Of a stretch of 55,660 nucleotides of DNA, positions 1 to 8,095 are shown one piece after another. Source of the DNA: Pseudomonadota bacterium (lineage in GTDB: Bacteria > Pseudomonadota > Alphaproteobacteria > Sphingomonadales > Sphingomonadaceae); assembly GCA_963205265.1 (NCBI GenBank), contig CAUJJI010000160.1, forward strand, positions 1 through 55,660. Reading direction: 5' to 3'. The notes beneath the pieces were generated by a model. It did no database searches. It was not told the DNA's origin and saw nothing but the letters and a program-made list of their open reading frames with translations. A program made the translations under genes and the position numbers. Every line of letters starts with the position of its first letter. Position 1 is the first letter of the stretch.

Positions 1-10
1 GCTGTGCCTG

Positions 11-151
11 CTTAAGATCCTCCCCCATAGGGGGAGGGGGACCGCCGGCGCAGCCGGTGGTGGAGGGGTGTCCCCCTCCGATCGAACGCTGACACCCCTC
101 CGTCATTCGCTACGCGAATGCCACCTCCCCTTCCAGGGGAGGATCTTTAAG
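11..151. repeat. Intergenic palindromic repeat, family A, full copy
   Basis: The ends are inverted: CTTAAGATCCTCCCC on the left mirrors GGGGAGGATCTTTAAG on the right, apart from one extra T. The interior has purine-rich GGGAGGGGGACCG followed by GGTGGTGGAGGGGTG and then a CACCCCTCC segment, so the whole unit can fold into a long branched hairpin. Related copies are at 11004-11104, 12540-12663 and 52850-52985. It sits downstream of the minus-strand alcohol dehydrogenase. No gene is seen between base 1 and 198. It has no coding capacity and looks like a REP/MITE-like element. Confidence 0.75.
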
Positions 152-198
152 TTCCTCCCCGGCACGGGGGGGAACCGGCACCGTCGGCGCGCGGCCCG

Positions 199-1137
199 CT
201 ACGGCACCGCCACCAGCCGGCCGACGACGCCGCCCTGGCGGAGGCGGTCCAGGGCGGCGGGGATGTCATCGAAGCCCACGGTGGCGGCGGCGATTTCCAG
301 TTCGCCACGCTCGATATGCCCGAGGACGCCGGCGACCGCACCCGGCATGCCGCCGCGCGAGCCGCGCAGAGTGACGGCCTTGCCGGTGAGCATGGCGGTC
401 GAGATCGTCGCTTCGGTCTTGCCGAGCCCGACCTGGACGACGAGGCCGCCGGGCCGCACCGCCGCGATGGCTCCGGCAGTGGTAGTGCCGAAGCCGGCGA
501 AGTCGACGATCAGGTCGAGGTTGAAGGGAGCCAGCTCGGCGACGTCGGCGACCACTTCCCTGACGCCCAGGGACCGGGCGTGGTCCCAGGCCTCGCGGTT
601 GGGTTCGGCGCCGTAGACTTCGGCGCCGTTGACGACGGCGATGCGCGCTCCGGTCATGCCGAGGCCGCCGAGCCCGACGATGCCGACCTTCTGTCCCGGC
701 TTCAGTTCGCCCGACAGCATGACCGCGCCGTAGGAAGTCATGCCGGCGTCGCTGGCCGCGGCGCCCTGCACGAAGCTGACGTTGTCGGCCAGGCGGATCA
801 GCCCCGATGCCATGCCCAGGCATTTGGTCGCATAGCCGCCGTCGACACGCCAGCCGGGGGCGAAGTCCTCCGGCCCGGACATGACCACCCGGTCGCCGAC
901 CACAAAGCCGCTGACGCCTTCGCCGACTTCGGCCACCGTTCCCGCCACCTCGTGGCCCAGGATCATCGGCAGCTTCGGGAGCATCCAGGTGAGCGTGCCG
1001 TCGATGAATCCGACGTCGCTGTGGCACAGCCCCGCCGCACGCACGTCGACCACCACCTGGCCGGGGCCGGGGCGGGGGTCCTCGCGCTCGATCAGCTGAA
1101 GCGGTTCCTCGACGCCGGTGAACAGCCAGGCCTTCAT
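199..1137 (-). CDS. Zinc-dependent medium-chain alcohol dehydrogenase
   Basis: 312 aa. It should oxidise an alcohol to an aldehyde or ketone with NAD(P), in the cytoplasm. The GroES-like half carries catalytic-zinc Cys38 (GLCHSD) and the GHE motif at 61-63; the Rossmann half has GIVGLGGLG at about 152-160. The lobe that normally holds four structural-zinc cysteines (around residues 88-105) is absent, which explains the short length compared with about 340-350 aa. The ATG at 1137 is chosen because GGAGAA lies 5-8 nt upstream; an alternative in-frame ATG at 1152 has no better site. A palindrome at 1156-1172 sits just upstream. The next gene upstream is a dienelactone hydrolase homologue on the same strand. 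Substrate unknown. Confidence 0.88.
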   Translation of the reverse strand: MKAWLFTGVEEPLQLIEREDPRPGPGQVVVDVRAAGLCHSDVGFIDGTLTWMLPKLPMILGHEVAGTVAEVGEGVSGFVVGDRVVMSGPEDFAPGWRVDGGYATKCLGMASGLIRLADNVSFVQGAAASDAGMTSYGAVMLSGELKPGQKVGIVGLGGLGMTGARIAVVNGAEVYGAEPNREAWDHARSLGVREVVADVAELAPFNLDLIVDFAGFGTTTAGAIAAVRPGGLVVQVGLGKTEATISTAMLTGKAVTLRGSRGGMPGAVAGVLGHIERGELEIAAATVGFDDIPAALDRLRQGGVVGRLVAVP

Positions 1138-1155
1138 CTTGTCTTCTCCCATGTT

Positions 1156-1172
1156 TGATACATGGTGTATCA
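1156..1172. promoter_or_regulatory. Putative operator palindrome upstream of the alcohol dehydrogenase
   Basis: TGATACA-TGG-TGTATCA is a perfect inverted repeat with 7-base arms, 19 bases upstream of the dehydrogenase start. The shape fits a dimeric GntR- or TetR-type repressor site. Which regulator binds it is not shown by the sequence. Confidence 0.5.
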
Positions 1173-1261
1173 CTAGTGACGGGCGCGCTTGCCTGTCAAC
1201 GCACCGGTCCGGAGCAAGACATGTCCCGGCAGGAAGCAGCGGTTCCGCTGGCCGCCGGTGC

Positions 1262-1993
1262 CTAGCCCATCGTCTCCGCCAGGTTCTCCTGCAGCCGCCG
1301 CATGTGCCGGGCGGCGGCGGCCGGATCGTAGATCGGAATGTCGGGGAACACCCAGCCGTGGGCCGAGCCGTGGTAGGTCTCGATGACATGGTCGGTGTCG
1401 GCGGCGCGCAGCGCCCGGGCGAGGCGGCCGTGTTCCTCGGCGTCGTAAGTCGGGTCGTTGCCGGCGACGCCGATGTAGATCCGGCCCTTGGCCGCAGCGA
1501 GGCGGTGGTGGGCGCTGTCGCCCTCGGCCGGGGCGAGGTTGCTGGCGTGGAAAGCGGCGGCCAGGCGCACCCGCTCCGAGGCGCAGGCGGCAGTGAGGAC
1601 ATAGCGGCCGCCCATGCAGTAGCCGACGGCGGCGAACGGCACGCCCGGTTCCGAATGCGCGGCGGCCAGGGCGATCATCGCGGCCGCGTCGGCATCGATC
1701 TTGGCCTGGTCGATCGAGCCGAACAGCGCCATCAGGCGGTCGTGCCGGGCGCCGCGTTCGAAGATCGACTTGGGCTCGATCGGTTCGTAGGGAATGTGCT
1801 CGTAGAACGGGTCGAGCATCAGCACCCGCAAGCCCTGGCCGGCCAGCTCCTCGGCGACGGCGAAGCTCGCCGGGCGGGGGCCGAAGGCGTCGGGGAAGAA
1901 CAGCACCACCGGCACCGAGCGGACCTCCAGCGGCCCGAAAGCGTGGATCGGGCAGTTTCCGCGGGGAAAAGCGGCGTCGAAAGTCTTGACCAT
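1262..1993 (-). CDS. Dienelactone hydrolase family protein
   Basis: 243 aa alpha/beta hydrolase. The family hydrolyses enol-lactones or esters such as dienelactone in ring-cleavage pathways. The nucleophile is Cys126 in GYCMGG, with Asp180 (GNDPTY) and His212 (GSAHGW) completing the Cys-Asp-His triad typical of DLH rather than Ser lipases. Length matches the family (about 230-250 aa). Start ATG at 1993 follows an AAAGGGAT stretch. It is divergent from the MFS transporter and upstream of the alcohol dehydrogenase, which suggests the two catabolic genes act together. The exact lactone or ester is not known. Confidence 0.85.
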   Translation of the reverse strand: MVKTFDAAFPRGNCPIHAFGPLEVRSVPVVLFFPDAFGPRPASFAVAEELAGQGLRVLMLDPFYEHIPYEPIEPKSIFERGARHDRLMALFGSIDQAKIDADAAAMIALAAAHSEPGVPFAAVGYCMGGRYVLTAACASERVRLAAAFHASNLAPAEGDSAHHRLAAAKGRIYIGVAGNDPTYDAEEHGRLARALRAADTDHVIETYHGSAHGWVFPDIPIYDPAAAARHMRRLQENLAETMG

Positions 1994-2110
1994 GTGGCAT
2001 CCATCCCTTTGTCGGACGTCGATCCATGGCACGGTGCGCCGGGGAAGCCAATCCGCTTGCCCGCTGGCCGAAAGGCTGCAATCTCGCGAGCGAGAGGAAC
2101 GCGCAACACG

Positions 2111-3607
2111 ATGAATCCCGCCGATATCACTCCGGCAAAGCGGCGGCTGATCACGGTGTTCATCATGGGCGCGGCCGTGATGAACCAGATCGACACGACG
2201 ATCGCCAATGTCGCGCTGCCGCACATCCAGGGCGCGACCTCGGCCTCGCGCGAGCAGATCGGCTGGGTGCTGACCTCCTACATCATTTCCATGGCGATCT
2301 TCACCCCGCTGACCGGCTGGCTGGCCAGCCGCTTCGGGCGCCGCCGGCTGATCCTCTATTCGATCATGGCCTTCACTTTGGCCTCGGGCCTGTGCGGCAT
2401 CGCCGTCAGCCTGGACGAGCTGATCCTGTTCCGCATGCTGCAGGGCATTGCCGGCAGCGCGCTGGTGCCGATGACCCAGGCGACCCTGCTCGATATCAAC
2501 CGGCCCGAGGACCACGGCAAGGCAATGGCCATCTTCGGCCTTGCCGCGGTGACCGGGCCGCTGTTCGGGCCCATGCTCGGCGGCTGGCTGACGGCCAATT
2601 TCTCTTGGCGCTGGTGCTTCCTGATCAACCTGCCGTTCGGCCTGTTCTCGTGGGTCGGGCTGTCGGCCTACATGCCCGAATGGCCGCGCGTCCGGGAAAT
2701 GCGGCTCGACTTCACCGGCTTCGGCCTGCTTGCCCTGGCGATCGGCGCGCTGCAGCTGATGCTCGACCGCGGCCAGCAGCTCGACTGGTTCGAATCGACC
2801 GAGATCTGGATCGAGACGATCGTCTCCGGCGGCGCGTTCTACCTGTTCCTGGTGCACAGCTTCACCACCGCCCGGCCTTTCGTCAGCCCGGCGGTCTTCG
2901 CCGACCGCAACTTCGTGATCTGCGCCATCGTCGGCTTCTTCCTGGGCATCCTGATCTACAGCCCGCTGGCGCTGCTGCCGCAGATGCTGGAGGGCCTGAT
3001 GGGCTATCCGACTCTCGAGGTCGGCCTGTCCATGGCGCCGCGCGGGATCGGCGTGCTGCTGGCGATGCTCGTCTTGGGGCGGATCATCGGTCACGTCGAT
3101 TCCCGCGTGCTGATCTTCGGCGGCCTGGCGGCGACGGCCTTTTCCATGTTCTGGATGTCGCACATGACGCTGCAGGCCGACGGCCGCATCATCGTCCTGT
3201 CGGGCATCCTCCAGGGCATCGGCTCGAGCAGCGTGTTCGTTCCGCTCGCCGCCCTGGCCTTCGCCACACTGCCGGCGCAGCTGCGCAACGAGGGCGCGGC
3301 GATCGCGACGCTGGTCCGCAATTTCGGCGCCTCGGTCGGCATCGCCGTGGTCCAGGCGATGACGGTGCGCAGCGCCGCGGCGGCGCAGTCACGGCTGACC
3401 GAGAACCTGCGGCCGGACAATCCCGCTTTCGTCGCCGCCCGGCCCGACTTCGACTTCGGCTTGCCCGAAAGCATCGCGCAGCTGAGCCGCGAGGTCACCC
3501 GCCAGGCGCTGATGGTCTCCTACGTCGACGCCTTCCGCGTGATGTTCGTCCTGGCGCTGCTGAGCTCGCTGCTGATCTTCCTGCTGCGCTCGCCGCGCCA
3601 GGGCTGA
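2111..3607 (+). CDS. MFS efflux transporter, DHA2/EmrB family
   Basis: 498 aa inner-membrane protein with about 14 hydrophobic segments, the count typical of the DHA2 (EmrB/QacA) drug:H+ antiporters. It starts MNPADITPAKRRL and enters the first membrane helix at once (VFIMGAAVMNQIDTTIANV), which carries the DHA2 D-x-T-I-x-N-V-A-L-P motif. The loop between helices 2 and 3 holds the MFS signature GWLASRFGRRR. ATG 2111 is chosen with GAGAGGAA about 13 nt upstream, because longer in-frame readings add a non-homologous arginine-rich tail. It probably exports a toxic substrate or intermediate of the neighbouring pathway. No EmrA-type adaptor lies beside it. Confidence 0.9.
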   Translation: MNPADITPAKRRLITVFIMGAAVMNQIDTTIANVALPHIQGATSASREQIGWVLTSYIISMAIFTPLTGWLASRFGRRRLILYSIMAFTLASGLCGIAVSLDELILFRMLQGIAGSALVPMTQATLLDINRPEDHGKAMAIFGLAAVTGPLFGPMLGGWLTANFSWRWCFLINLPFGLFSWVGLSAYMPEWPRVREMRLDFTGFGLLALAIGALQLMLDRGQQLDWFESTEIWIETIVSGGAFYLFLVHSFTTARPFVSPAVFADRNFVICAIVGFFLGILIYSPLALLPQMLEGLMGYPTLEVGLSMAPRGIGVLLAMLVLGRIIGHVDSRVLIFGGLAATAFSMFWMSHMTLQADGRIIVLSGILQGIGSSSVFVPLAALAFATLPAQLRNEGAAIATLVRNFGASVGIAVVQAMTVRSAAAAQSRLTENLRPDNPAFVAARPDFDFGLPESIAQLSREVTRQALMVSYVDAFRVMFVLALLSSLLIFLLRSPRQG

Positions 3608-3707
3608 GGGACGGCGCGCGGGTGCGGAAACGGCCGCGGGGCATTGACTAGCCGGCCGGATTGTCGGAGCCGTGGCCCGGCCCCGCTCGGGAGCCATGGA
3701 GGATGCA

Positions 3708-5258
3708 ATGATGGACCGCCTCTACCAGCCCGTCCTGGGCACGGATCTCGTCGTCCACGCGTTCGGCTTCGACCGCGACCGGCCGGTCATCGTGCTCGGC
3801 GAGGACGGGGTGGTCACTGCCCGCCAGCTGCACGATGCGATCAGCCGCTACCAGCAGGTGCTGCAGTCGCTCGAGCCGCGGCCGCTGCGGGCGGCGCTGC
3901 TGTCGAAGAACCGGGTCGAAGTGCCGGCGGTGTTCTATGCCTTCGCTTTCGCCGGGGTCGTCTCTACCGCCCTGCACCCGATGGGATCGGTCGAGGACTA
4001 TCTCTACGTCATCGAGGATGCCGGGATCGACCTGCTGGTCTATGACGACGCCTTCGAGGAAAAGGCCCGCGAGCTGCAGAAGCGGGCGCCGCGGCTGCGC
4101 CACTTCGTCGCCATCGGCGCAGAAGGGGTGGGTGCCGCGCTCGACCGGCTGGCCGCAGACTTCGCGCCGCGCGCGCTGGTCGCGCCGCAAGTCGATCCCG
4201 AAGCGATGGCCCGCATCGCCTATTCGGGCGGTACGACCGGCAAGCCCAAGGGGATCATCGTCACTCACCGCGGCGTCGTCACCTCGACGCTGATCCAGCT
4301 CACCGAGTGGGAATGGCCGGCCGAAGTGCGCCACCTCGTCTGCGCGCCGCTGAGCCATGCCGGCGCCTCGATGCTGACGCCGGTGCTGCTCAAGGGCGGC
4401 TCGATGGTGGTGCTGCCGGGCTTCGATCCGGTCTCGTTCATGGAAGCGGTGCAGAAGCATCGGATCACGACGGCCCTGATGGTGCCGACCATGGTGCTGT
4501 CGCTGCTCGACCATCCGCGCTTCGACGAGTTCGACCTGTCGAGCCTGGAAGTGATCTACTACGGCGCCTCGGCTTTCCCCGCTGCCCGCCTCAGGGAAGC
4601 GATCGCCAGGCTGGGCCCGATCTTCTTCCAGTTCTACGGCCAGGCCGAAGCGCCGATGTCGGTGACGGTGATGCGCCGGCGCGAGCATCTGGTCGACGAC
4701 CCCGTCCGGCTTGCCGGCTGCGGCCGGCCGACGCCCTGGGTGCGCACCGCCCTGCTCGACGACGACGGGCGCGAAGTGCCCGACGGCGAGCCCGGCGAGA
4801 TCTGCGTGCGCGGGCCGCTGCTGATGGGCGGCTACCTCAACAAGCCCGAGGAGACGGCGCAGGCCTTCGCCGGCGGCTGGCTGCACACCGGCGACGTCGC
4901 CGTCCGCAGTCCCGACGGCTTCTACCGCATCGTCGACCGCAAGAAGGACATGATCGTCACCGGCGGGTTCAACGTCTATGCACGCGAGGTCGAGGACGTC
5001 ATTGCCAGCCATCCCGCCGTGCTGCGCGTGGCGGTAATCGGCGTGCCCGATCCGAAGTGGGGCGAGGCGGTCAAGGCCGTGGTCGTCGCCGATATTCGCC
5101 ACGCGGTCACGGCCGAGGACCTGATCGCCCTGGTCCGCGCCGAGAAGGGTCCGGTGCAGGCGCCCAAGTCGGTGGAATTCGTCGAGGAAATCCCCTTGTC
5201 GCCGGTCGGCAAGCCGGACAAGCAGGCGCTGAAGGCGCGCTACGCCGCGAAGGGATGA
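3708..5258 (+). CDS. Acyl-CoA synthetase (AMP-forming), first copy
   Basis: 516 aa ANL-superfamily ligase that activates a carboxylic acid to acyl-AMP and then acyl-CoA. Visible motifs are the phosphate loop YSGGTTGKPKG (about 171-181), YGQAEAP (about 310), the hinge/ATP motif LHTGDVAV...DRKKDMI (about 400-420) and the catalytic-lysine segment SPVGKPDKQAL (about 498-508). GGAGG at 3698-3702 precedes two consecutive ATGs (3708, 3711), so the true start could be one codon later. The cyclase-like gene follows 42 nt downstream. It resembles long-chain/aryl-acid ligases of catabolic clusters; the acid is unknown. Confidence 0.9.
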   Translation: MMDRLYQPVLGTDLVVHAFGFDRDRPVIVLGEDGVVTARQLHDAISRYQQVLQSLEPRPLRAALLSKNRVEVPAVFYAFAFAGVVSTALHPMGSVEDYLYVIEDAGIDLLVYDDAFEEKARELQKRAPRLRHFVAIGAEGVGAALDRLAADFAPRALVAPQVDPEAMARIAYSGGTTGKPKGIIVTHRGVVTSTLIQLTEWEWPAEVRHLVCAPLSHAGASMLTPVLLKGGSMVVLPGFDPVSFMEAVQKHRITTALMVPTMVLSLLDHPRFDEFDLSSLEVIYYGASAFPAARLREAIARLGPIFFQFYGQAEAPMSVTVMRRREHLVDDPVRLAGCGRPTPWVRTALLDDDGREVPDGEPGEICVRGPLLMGGYLNKPEETAQAFAGGWLHTGDVAVRSPDGFYRIVDRKKDMIVTGGFNVYAREVEDVIASHPAVLRVAVIGVPDPKWGEAVKAVVVADIRHAVTAEDLIALVRAEKGPVQAPKSVEFVEEIPLSPVGKPDKQALKARYAAKG

Positions 5259-5300
5259 GGCGCCGCGCCGGACGGCGGGCGGAGAGGAAGGAGATCGCCG

Positions 5301-6299
5301 ATGCGGCGCTGGCTGAAGCGGCCGGAAGGCTCGAACTGGGGTGACTTCGGCGAGGACGACCAGATCGGCCGGATGAACCTCGTCACGCCCGAGCGCCGGT
5401 TGGCGGCAATCGGCGAGGTGCATGAAGGGCTGGCCTTCCAGCTCGGCCTGCCGCTCGATCATCCCCGGCGGCAAGTCTTCGCCGGACGCAACCGGCCGGT
5501 GCTGGCGCCGACGATCGCCGCCGACGGCCGCACCATGTACGGCTGGATGCCGCCCGGCGGGCCGACCGACGTGGTCAACGATGACCAGGTCTTGCTCGGC
5601 CTGCAATATTCGACGCAGTGGGACGGCCTCAGCCATTACGGCGCCTGCTTCGATGCCGACGGCGACGGCGTGGCCGAGCAGGTCTTCTACAACGGGTATC
5701 GGATGGACACCCATTTCGTCCTGCCTGGGGAAGGCCGGGCTCCTGCCGCCATGGCGCTCGGCATCGAGCAGCTGGCGGCAAGCTGCGTCCAGGGCCGCGG
5801 CGTCCTGGTCGACTTGCGCGGCGCGGGCGAGGGGCCGCTGGCGGCGGTCGGCTACGATGCGCTGATGCGGGCGATGGCGGCGCAGGGCGCCGAAGCCGGC
5901 GAAGGCGACTTCCTCTGCATCTACACCGGCTATGCCGACATCCTGCTGCGCGACGGCGCGGAAGCCTCGGAAGCGGAACTGGGCGCCTGCCCGGGGCTCG
6001 ACGGCAAGGACCGGGCGCTGCTCGACTGGATCGACCGTTCGGGCATCGCCGCGATCTGCGCCGACAACTCGATGATCGAGAAGATCGACGGCGTGAACCG
6101 CTGCGCCGGCGTGGCGATGATGCCGCTGCATGAACACTGCCTCGTCCGGCTCGGGATCCACCTCGGCGAGTTCTGGTGGTTCGAGGAACTGGCCGCGGCC
6201 CTGGCGCAGCGGGGCCGCAGCCGCTTCCTGCTGACGGCGCCGCCGCTCAACCTGCCCGGCGCGGTCGGCTCGCCGGTGACGCCGGTCGCAACGATCTGA
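5301..6299 (+). CDS. Cyclase family protein (kynurenine-formamidase-like metal hydrolase)
   Basis: 332 aa, similar in layout to the putative-cyclase/formamidase superfamily (PF04199), whose members hydrolyse amides or lactones at a divalent metal. The usual H-G-T-H-x-D metal motif appears in the diverged form QWDGLSHYG (about residues 111-119), the form common in the longer proteobacterial catabolic members. A second conserved stretch, GDFLCIYTGYAD, lies near 202-213. AAGGAG at 5288-5293, 7 nt before the ATG, supports the start. It lies between an acyl-CoA synthetase and an SDR on the same strand, so it may open or hydrolyse a ring intermediate. Reaction inferred only. Confidence 0.8.
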   Translation: MRRWLKRPEGSNWGDFGEDDQIGRMNLVTPERRLAAIGEVHEGLAFQLGLPLDHPRRQVFAGRNRPVLAPTIAADGRTMYGWMPPGGPTDVVNDDQVLLGLQYSTQWDGLSHYGACFDADGDGVAEQVFYNGYRMDTHFVLPGEGRAPAAMALGIEQLAASCVQGRGVLVDLRGAGEGPLAAVGYDALMRAMAAQGAEAGEGDFLCIYTGYADILLRDGAEASEAELGACPGLDGKDRALLDWIDRSGIAAICADNSMIEKIDGVNRCAGVAMMPLHEHCLVRLGIHLGEFWWFEELAAALAQRGRSRFLLTAPPLNLPGAVGSPVTPVATI

Positions 6300-6429
6300 T
6301 GCGGGGAAGGGCAGAGCCGCAGGCGGCCGGTTCGCGCGGGCGATGCTTGCGCGAATGGCCATCGGAGGCTCGCAGCCGGCGGCAAGCTGGTGCATGTAGC
6401 GCCTCCAGTCGATCCGACGGGGGAGAATC

Positions 6430-7170
6430 ATGGCGGGCAAGGTCATCGCGATCACCGGTGCCAACGGCGGGCTAGGCCGCGCCCTGGCGCAGCGGTTCGC
6501 CGCGGAGGGCGAGGAAGTCTTCCTGCTCGGCCGCACGCTGGCGAAGGTCCAGGAAGTCGCCGAGGCGATCGGCGCGGGCGCCCGTGCCGTGCAGTGCGAC
6601 GTGACCAGCCCCGATTCGGTGAAGGCCGCTTTCGCCGAGATCGCGCGGACGCACCCGCGGCTCGACGTGCTGATCAACAATGCCGCGATCTTCAAGCCGT
6701 TCCTGATCGAGGAAGCGAGCGACGACCAGATCATGTCCGGCCTGCTGACCAATCTTGCCGGCCCGATCTTCTGCACCCGCTCGGCCATCCCGATGATGAC
6801 GCGCGGCAGCCTGATCATTCACGTCAGCTCGGAATCGGTGAACCTGCCGTTCGCGCACCTGCTGATCTACCAGTCGACCAAGGCGGCGCTTGAGCGGTTC
6901 TCGCTGGGCCTGCACGACGAATTGAAGGACAAGGGCATCCACAGCACCATCGTCCGCGCCGGGCAGATGTTCGGGCCGGGCTCCTCGGCCGAGATGGAAC
7001 CCGAAGCCGGCGCCCGCTTCCACGAAGCCTGCCTTGCGCGCGGGCTCAATCTGTTCCAGCGGGGTGTGACCATGTACGATTCGGCGACGCAGCTGTTCCG
7101 CAACATCATCGACCTGCCGGCCGACATGCACGTCGACATCGCCAGCTACCAGGCGCAGCCGCGCGGCTGA
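6430..7170 (+). CDS. Short-chain dehydrogenase/reductase
   Basis: 246 aa NAD(P)-dependent oxidoreductase. The Rossmann motif TGANGGLG is at 9-16, NNAA near 84, and the catalytic tetrad includes a serine in HVSSES and YQSTK (about 147-151). GGGGGAG lies 5 nt before the ATG. It precedes the TetR gene by only 3 nt, so the two are probably co-transcribed. Substrate unknown, presumably a hydroxyacyl or alcohol intermediate of the island. Confidence 0.88.
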   Translation: MAGKVIAITGANGGLGRALAQRFAAEGEEVFLLGRTLAKVQEVAEAIGAGARAVQCDVTSPDSVKAAFAEIARTHPRLDVLINNAAIFKPFLIEEASDDQIMSGLLTNLAGPIFCTRSAIPMMTRGSLIIHVSSESVNLPFAHLLIYQSTKAALERFSLGLHDELKDKGIHSTIVRAGQMFGPGSSAEMEPEAGARFHEACLARGLNLFQRGVTMYDSATQLFRNIIDLPADMHVDIASYQAQPRG

Positions 7171-7173
7171 GCG

Positions 7174-7917
7174 ATGGCGGCCGTCAACCAGATCGCGCCG
7201 CCGGCGCCCGTGGCCGAAGCGGTCAGCCACAACCAAGTGGGCCAAAAGCTCGGCCGCAAGGGCCAGCAGACGCGCGAGCGCATCCTCTCGGCGATGCTCG
7301 AACTGCTGGCCGAGGTCGACGGCCCGCCGGTCACGCTCACCGCCGTGGCCAAGGAAGCCAAGGTCCGGCTGCCCAACCTCTATCTCTACTTCCCCGACAT
7401 GGGCGACCTCCTGCTGGCGGCGCTGGAGCGGGTCATGGCCACGGCCGACGACGCCTTTGTCGACAAGCTGCGCGAACGCTGGCCGGACGAAGGGCTGCGC
7501 GAGGCATGCCTCGCCTTCATGCAGGCCTACCACCAGTTCTGGAAGCGACACGCCCGGCTGCTGCACATGCGCAATGCCTTTGCCGATGCCGGCGACCTGC
7601 GCGTCTTCCGCTACCGGCTCGAGGTGACCCGGCCGCTGATCGACCTGCTGCTCGACCAGATGGACTGCGGCGACGATCGCCTCGCCGCGCGCAACGGCCA
7701 TGCCGCGACCGTGCTGCTGACCGGGCTGGAGCGCCTGGCGACGGTGGTCACCAATCCGCAGTTCCGCGTGATGACCGGCGCCTTCGGCGAAGTCGACCAG
7801 GCTGCGCATGTCCAGTGCCTGCTGGAAGCCGAAGCCGAAGTCATCGCGCTGACGGTCGGCCATCGCCGCCGACTGGCGGTACCCAAGGCCCGCCACAACG
7901 CTGCCGTCGTCCGCTGA
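7174..7917 (+). CDS. TetR/AcrR family transcriptional regulator
   Basis: 247 aa. The N-terminal helix-turn-helix is recognisable (KGQQTRERILSAMLELL, then VTLTAVAKEAKVRLPNLYLYF, about residues 29-73). The C-terminal ligand domain is family-specific. The preceding SDR stops 3 nt upstream, so this is a regulator within the operon. It may control the acyl-CoA synthetase and SDR genes, or bind the palindrome at 11164-11186. Its ligand could be an acyl-CoA or the growth substrate. Confidence 0.88.
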   Translation: MAAVNQIAPPAPVAEAVSHNQVGQKLGRKGQQTRERILSAMLELLAEVDGPPVTLTAVAKEAKVRLPNLYLYFPDMGDLLLAALERVMATADDAFVDKLRERWPDEGLREACLAFMQAYHQFWKRHARLLHMRNAFADAGDLRVFRYRLEVTRPLIDLLLDQMDCGDDRLAARNGHAATVLLTGLERLATVVTNPQFRVMTGAFGEVDQAAHVQCLLEAEAEVIALTVGHRRRLAVPKARHNAAVVR

Positions 7918-8095
7918 GGCGAACGTCGCCGCGACTATTCCCGATCCCGAAAAAAAATTCATGGCGCGGGGTTCCCGCGCTTGCCATTGTCCGGCTAGGA
8001 AAGCGGCGCGGAAGCCCGGCAGGCCCCCCTTTACCGCCGTTCCCGCGAACAATAGGAATCGGCGTCCGAAGACGCGCCGGAGGAGAGGATAGCTG

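Noticed and set aside
1118..2110. Extended N-terminus of the MFS transporter
   Set aside because: The upstream in-frame sequence lies opposite the dienelactone hydrolase and alcohol dehydrogenase starts and lacks membrane or family character; ATG 2111 fits the family.
3648..6818. Very long open frame on the minus strand (over 1000 codons) opposite the acyl-CoA synthetase and cyclase genes
   Set aside because: The translation is low-complexity, Arg/His/Asp-rich and without any family motif, while the plus strand has well-supported enzymes; such frames arise from codon bias in GC-rich DNA.
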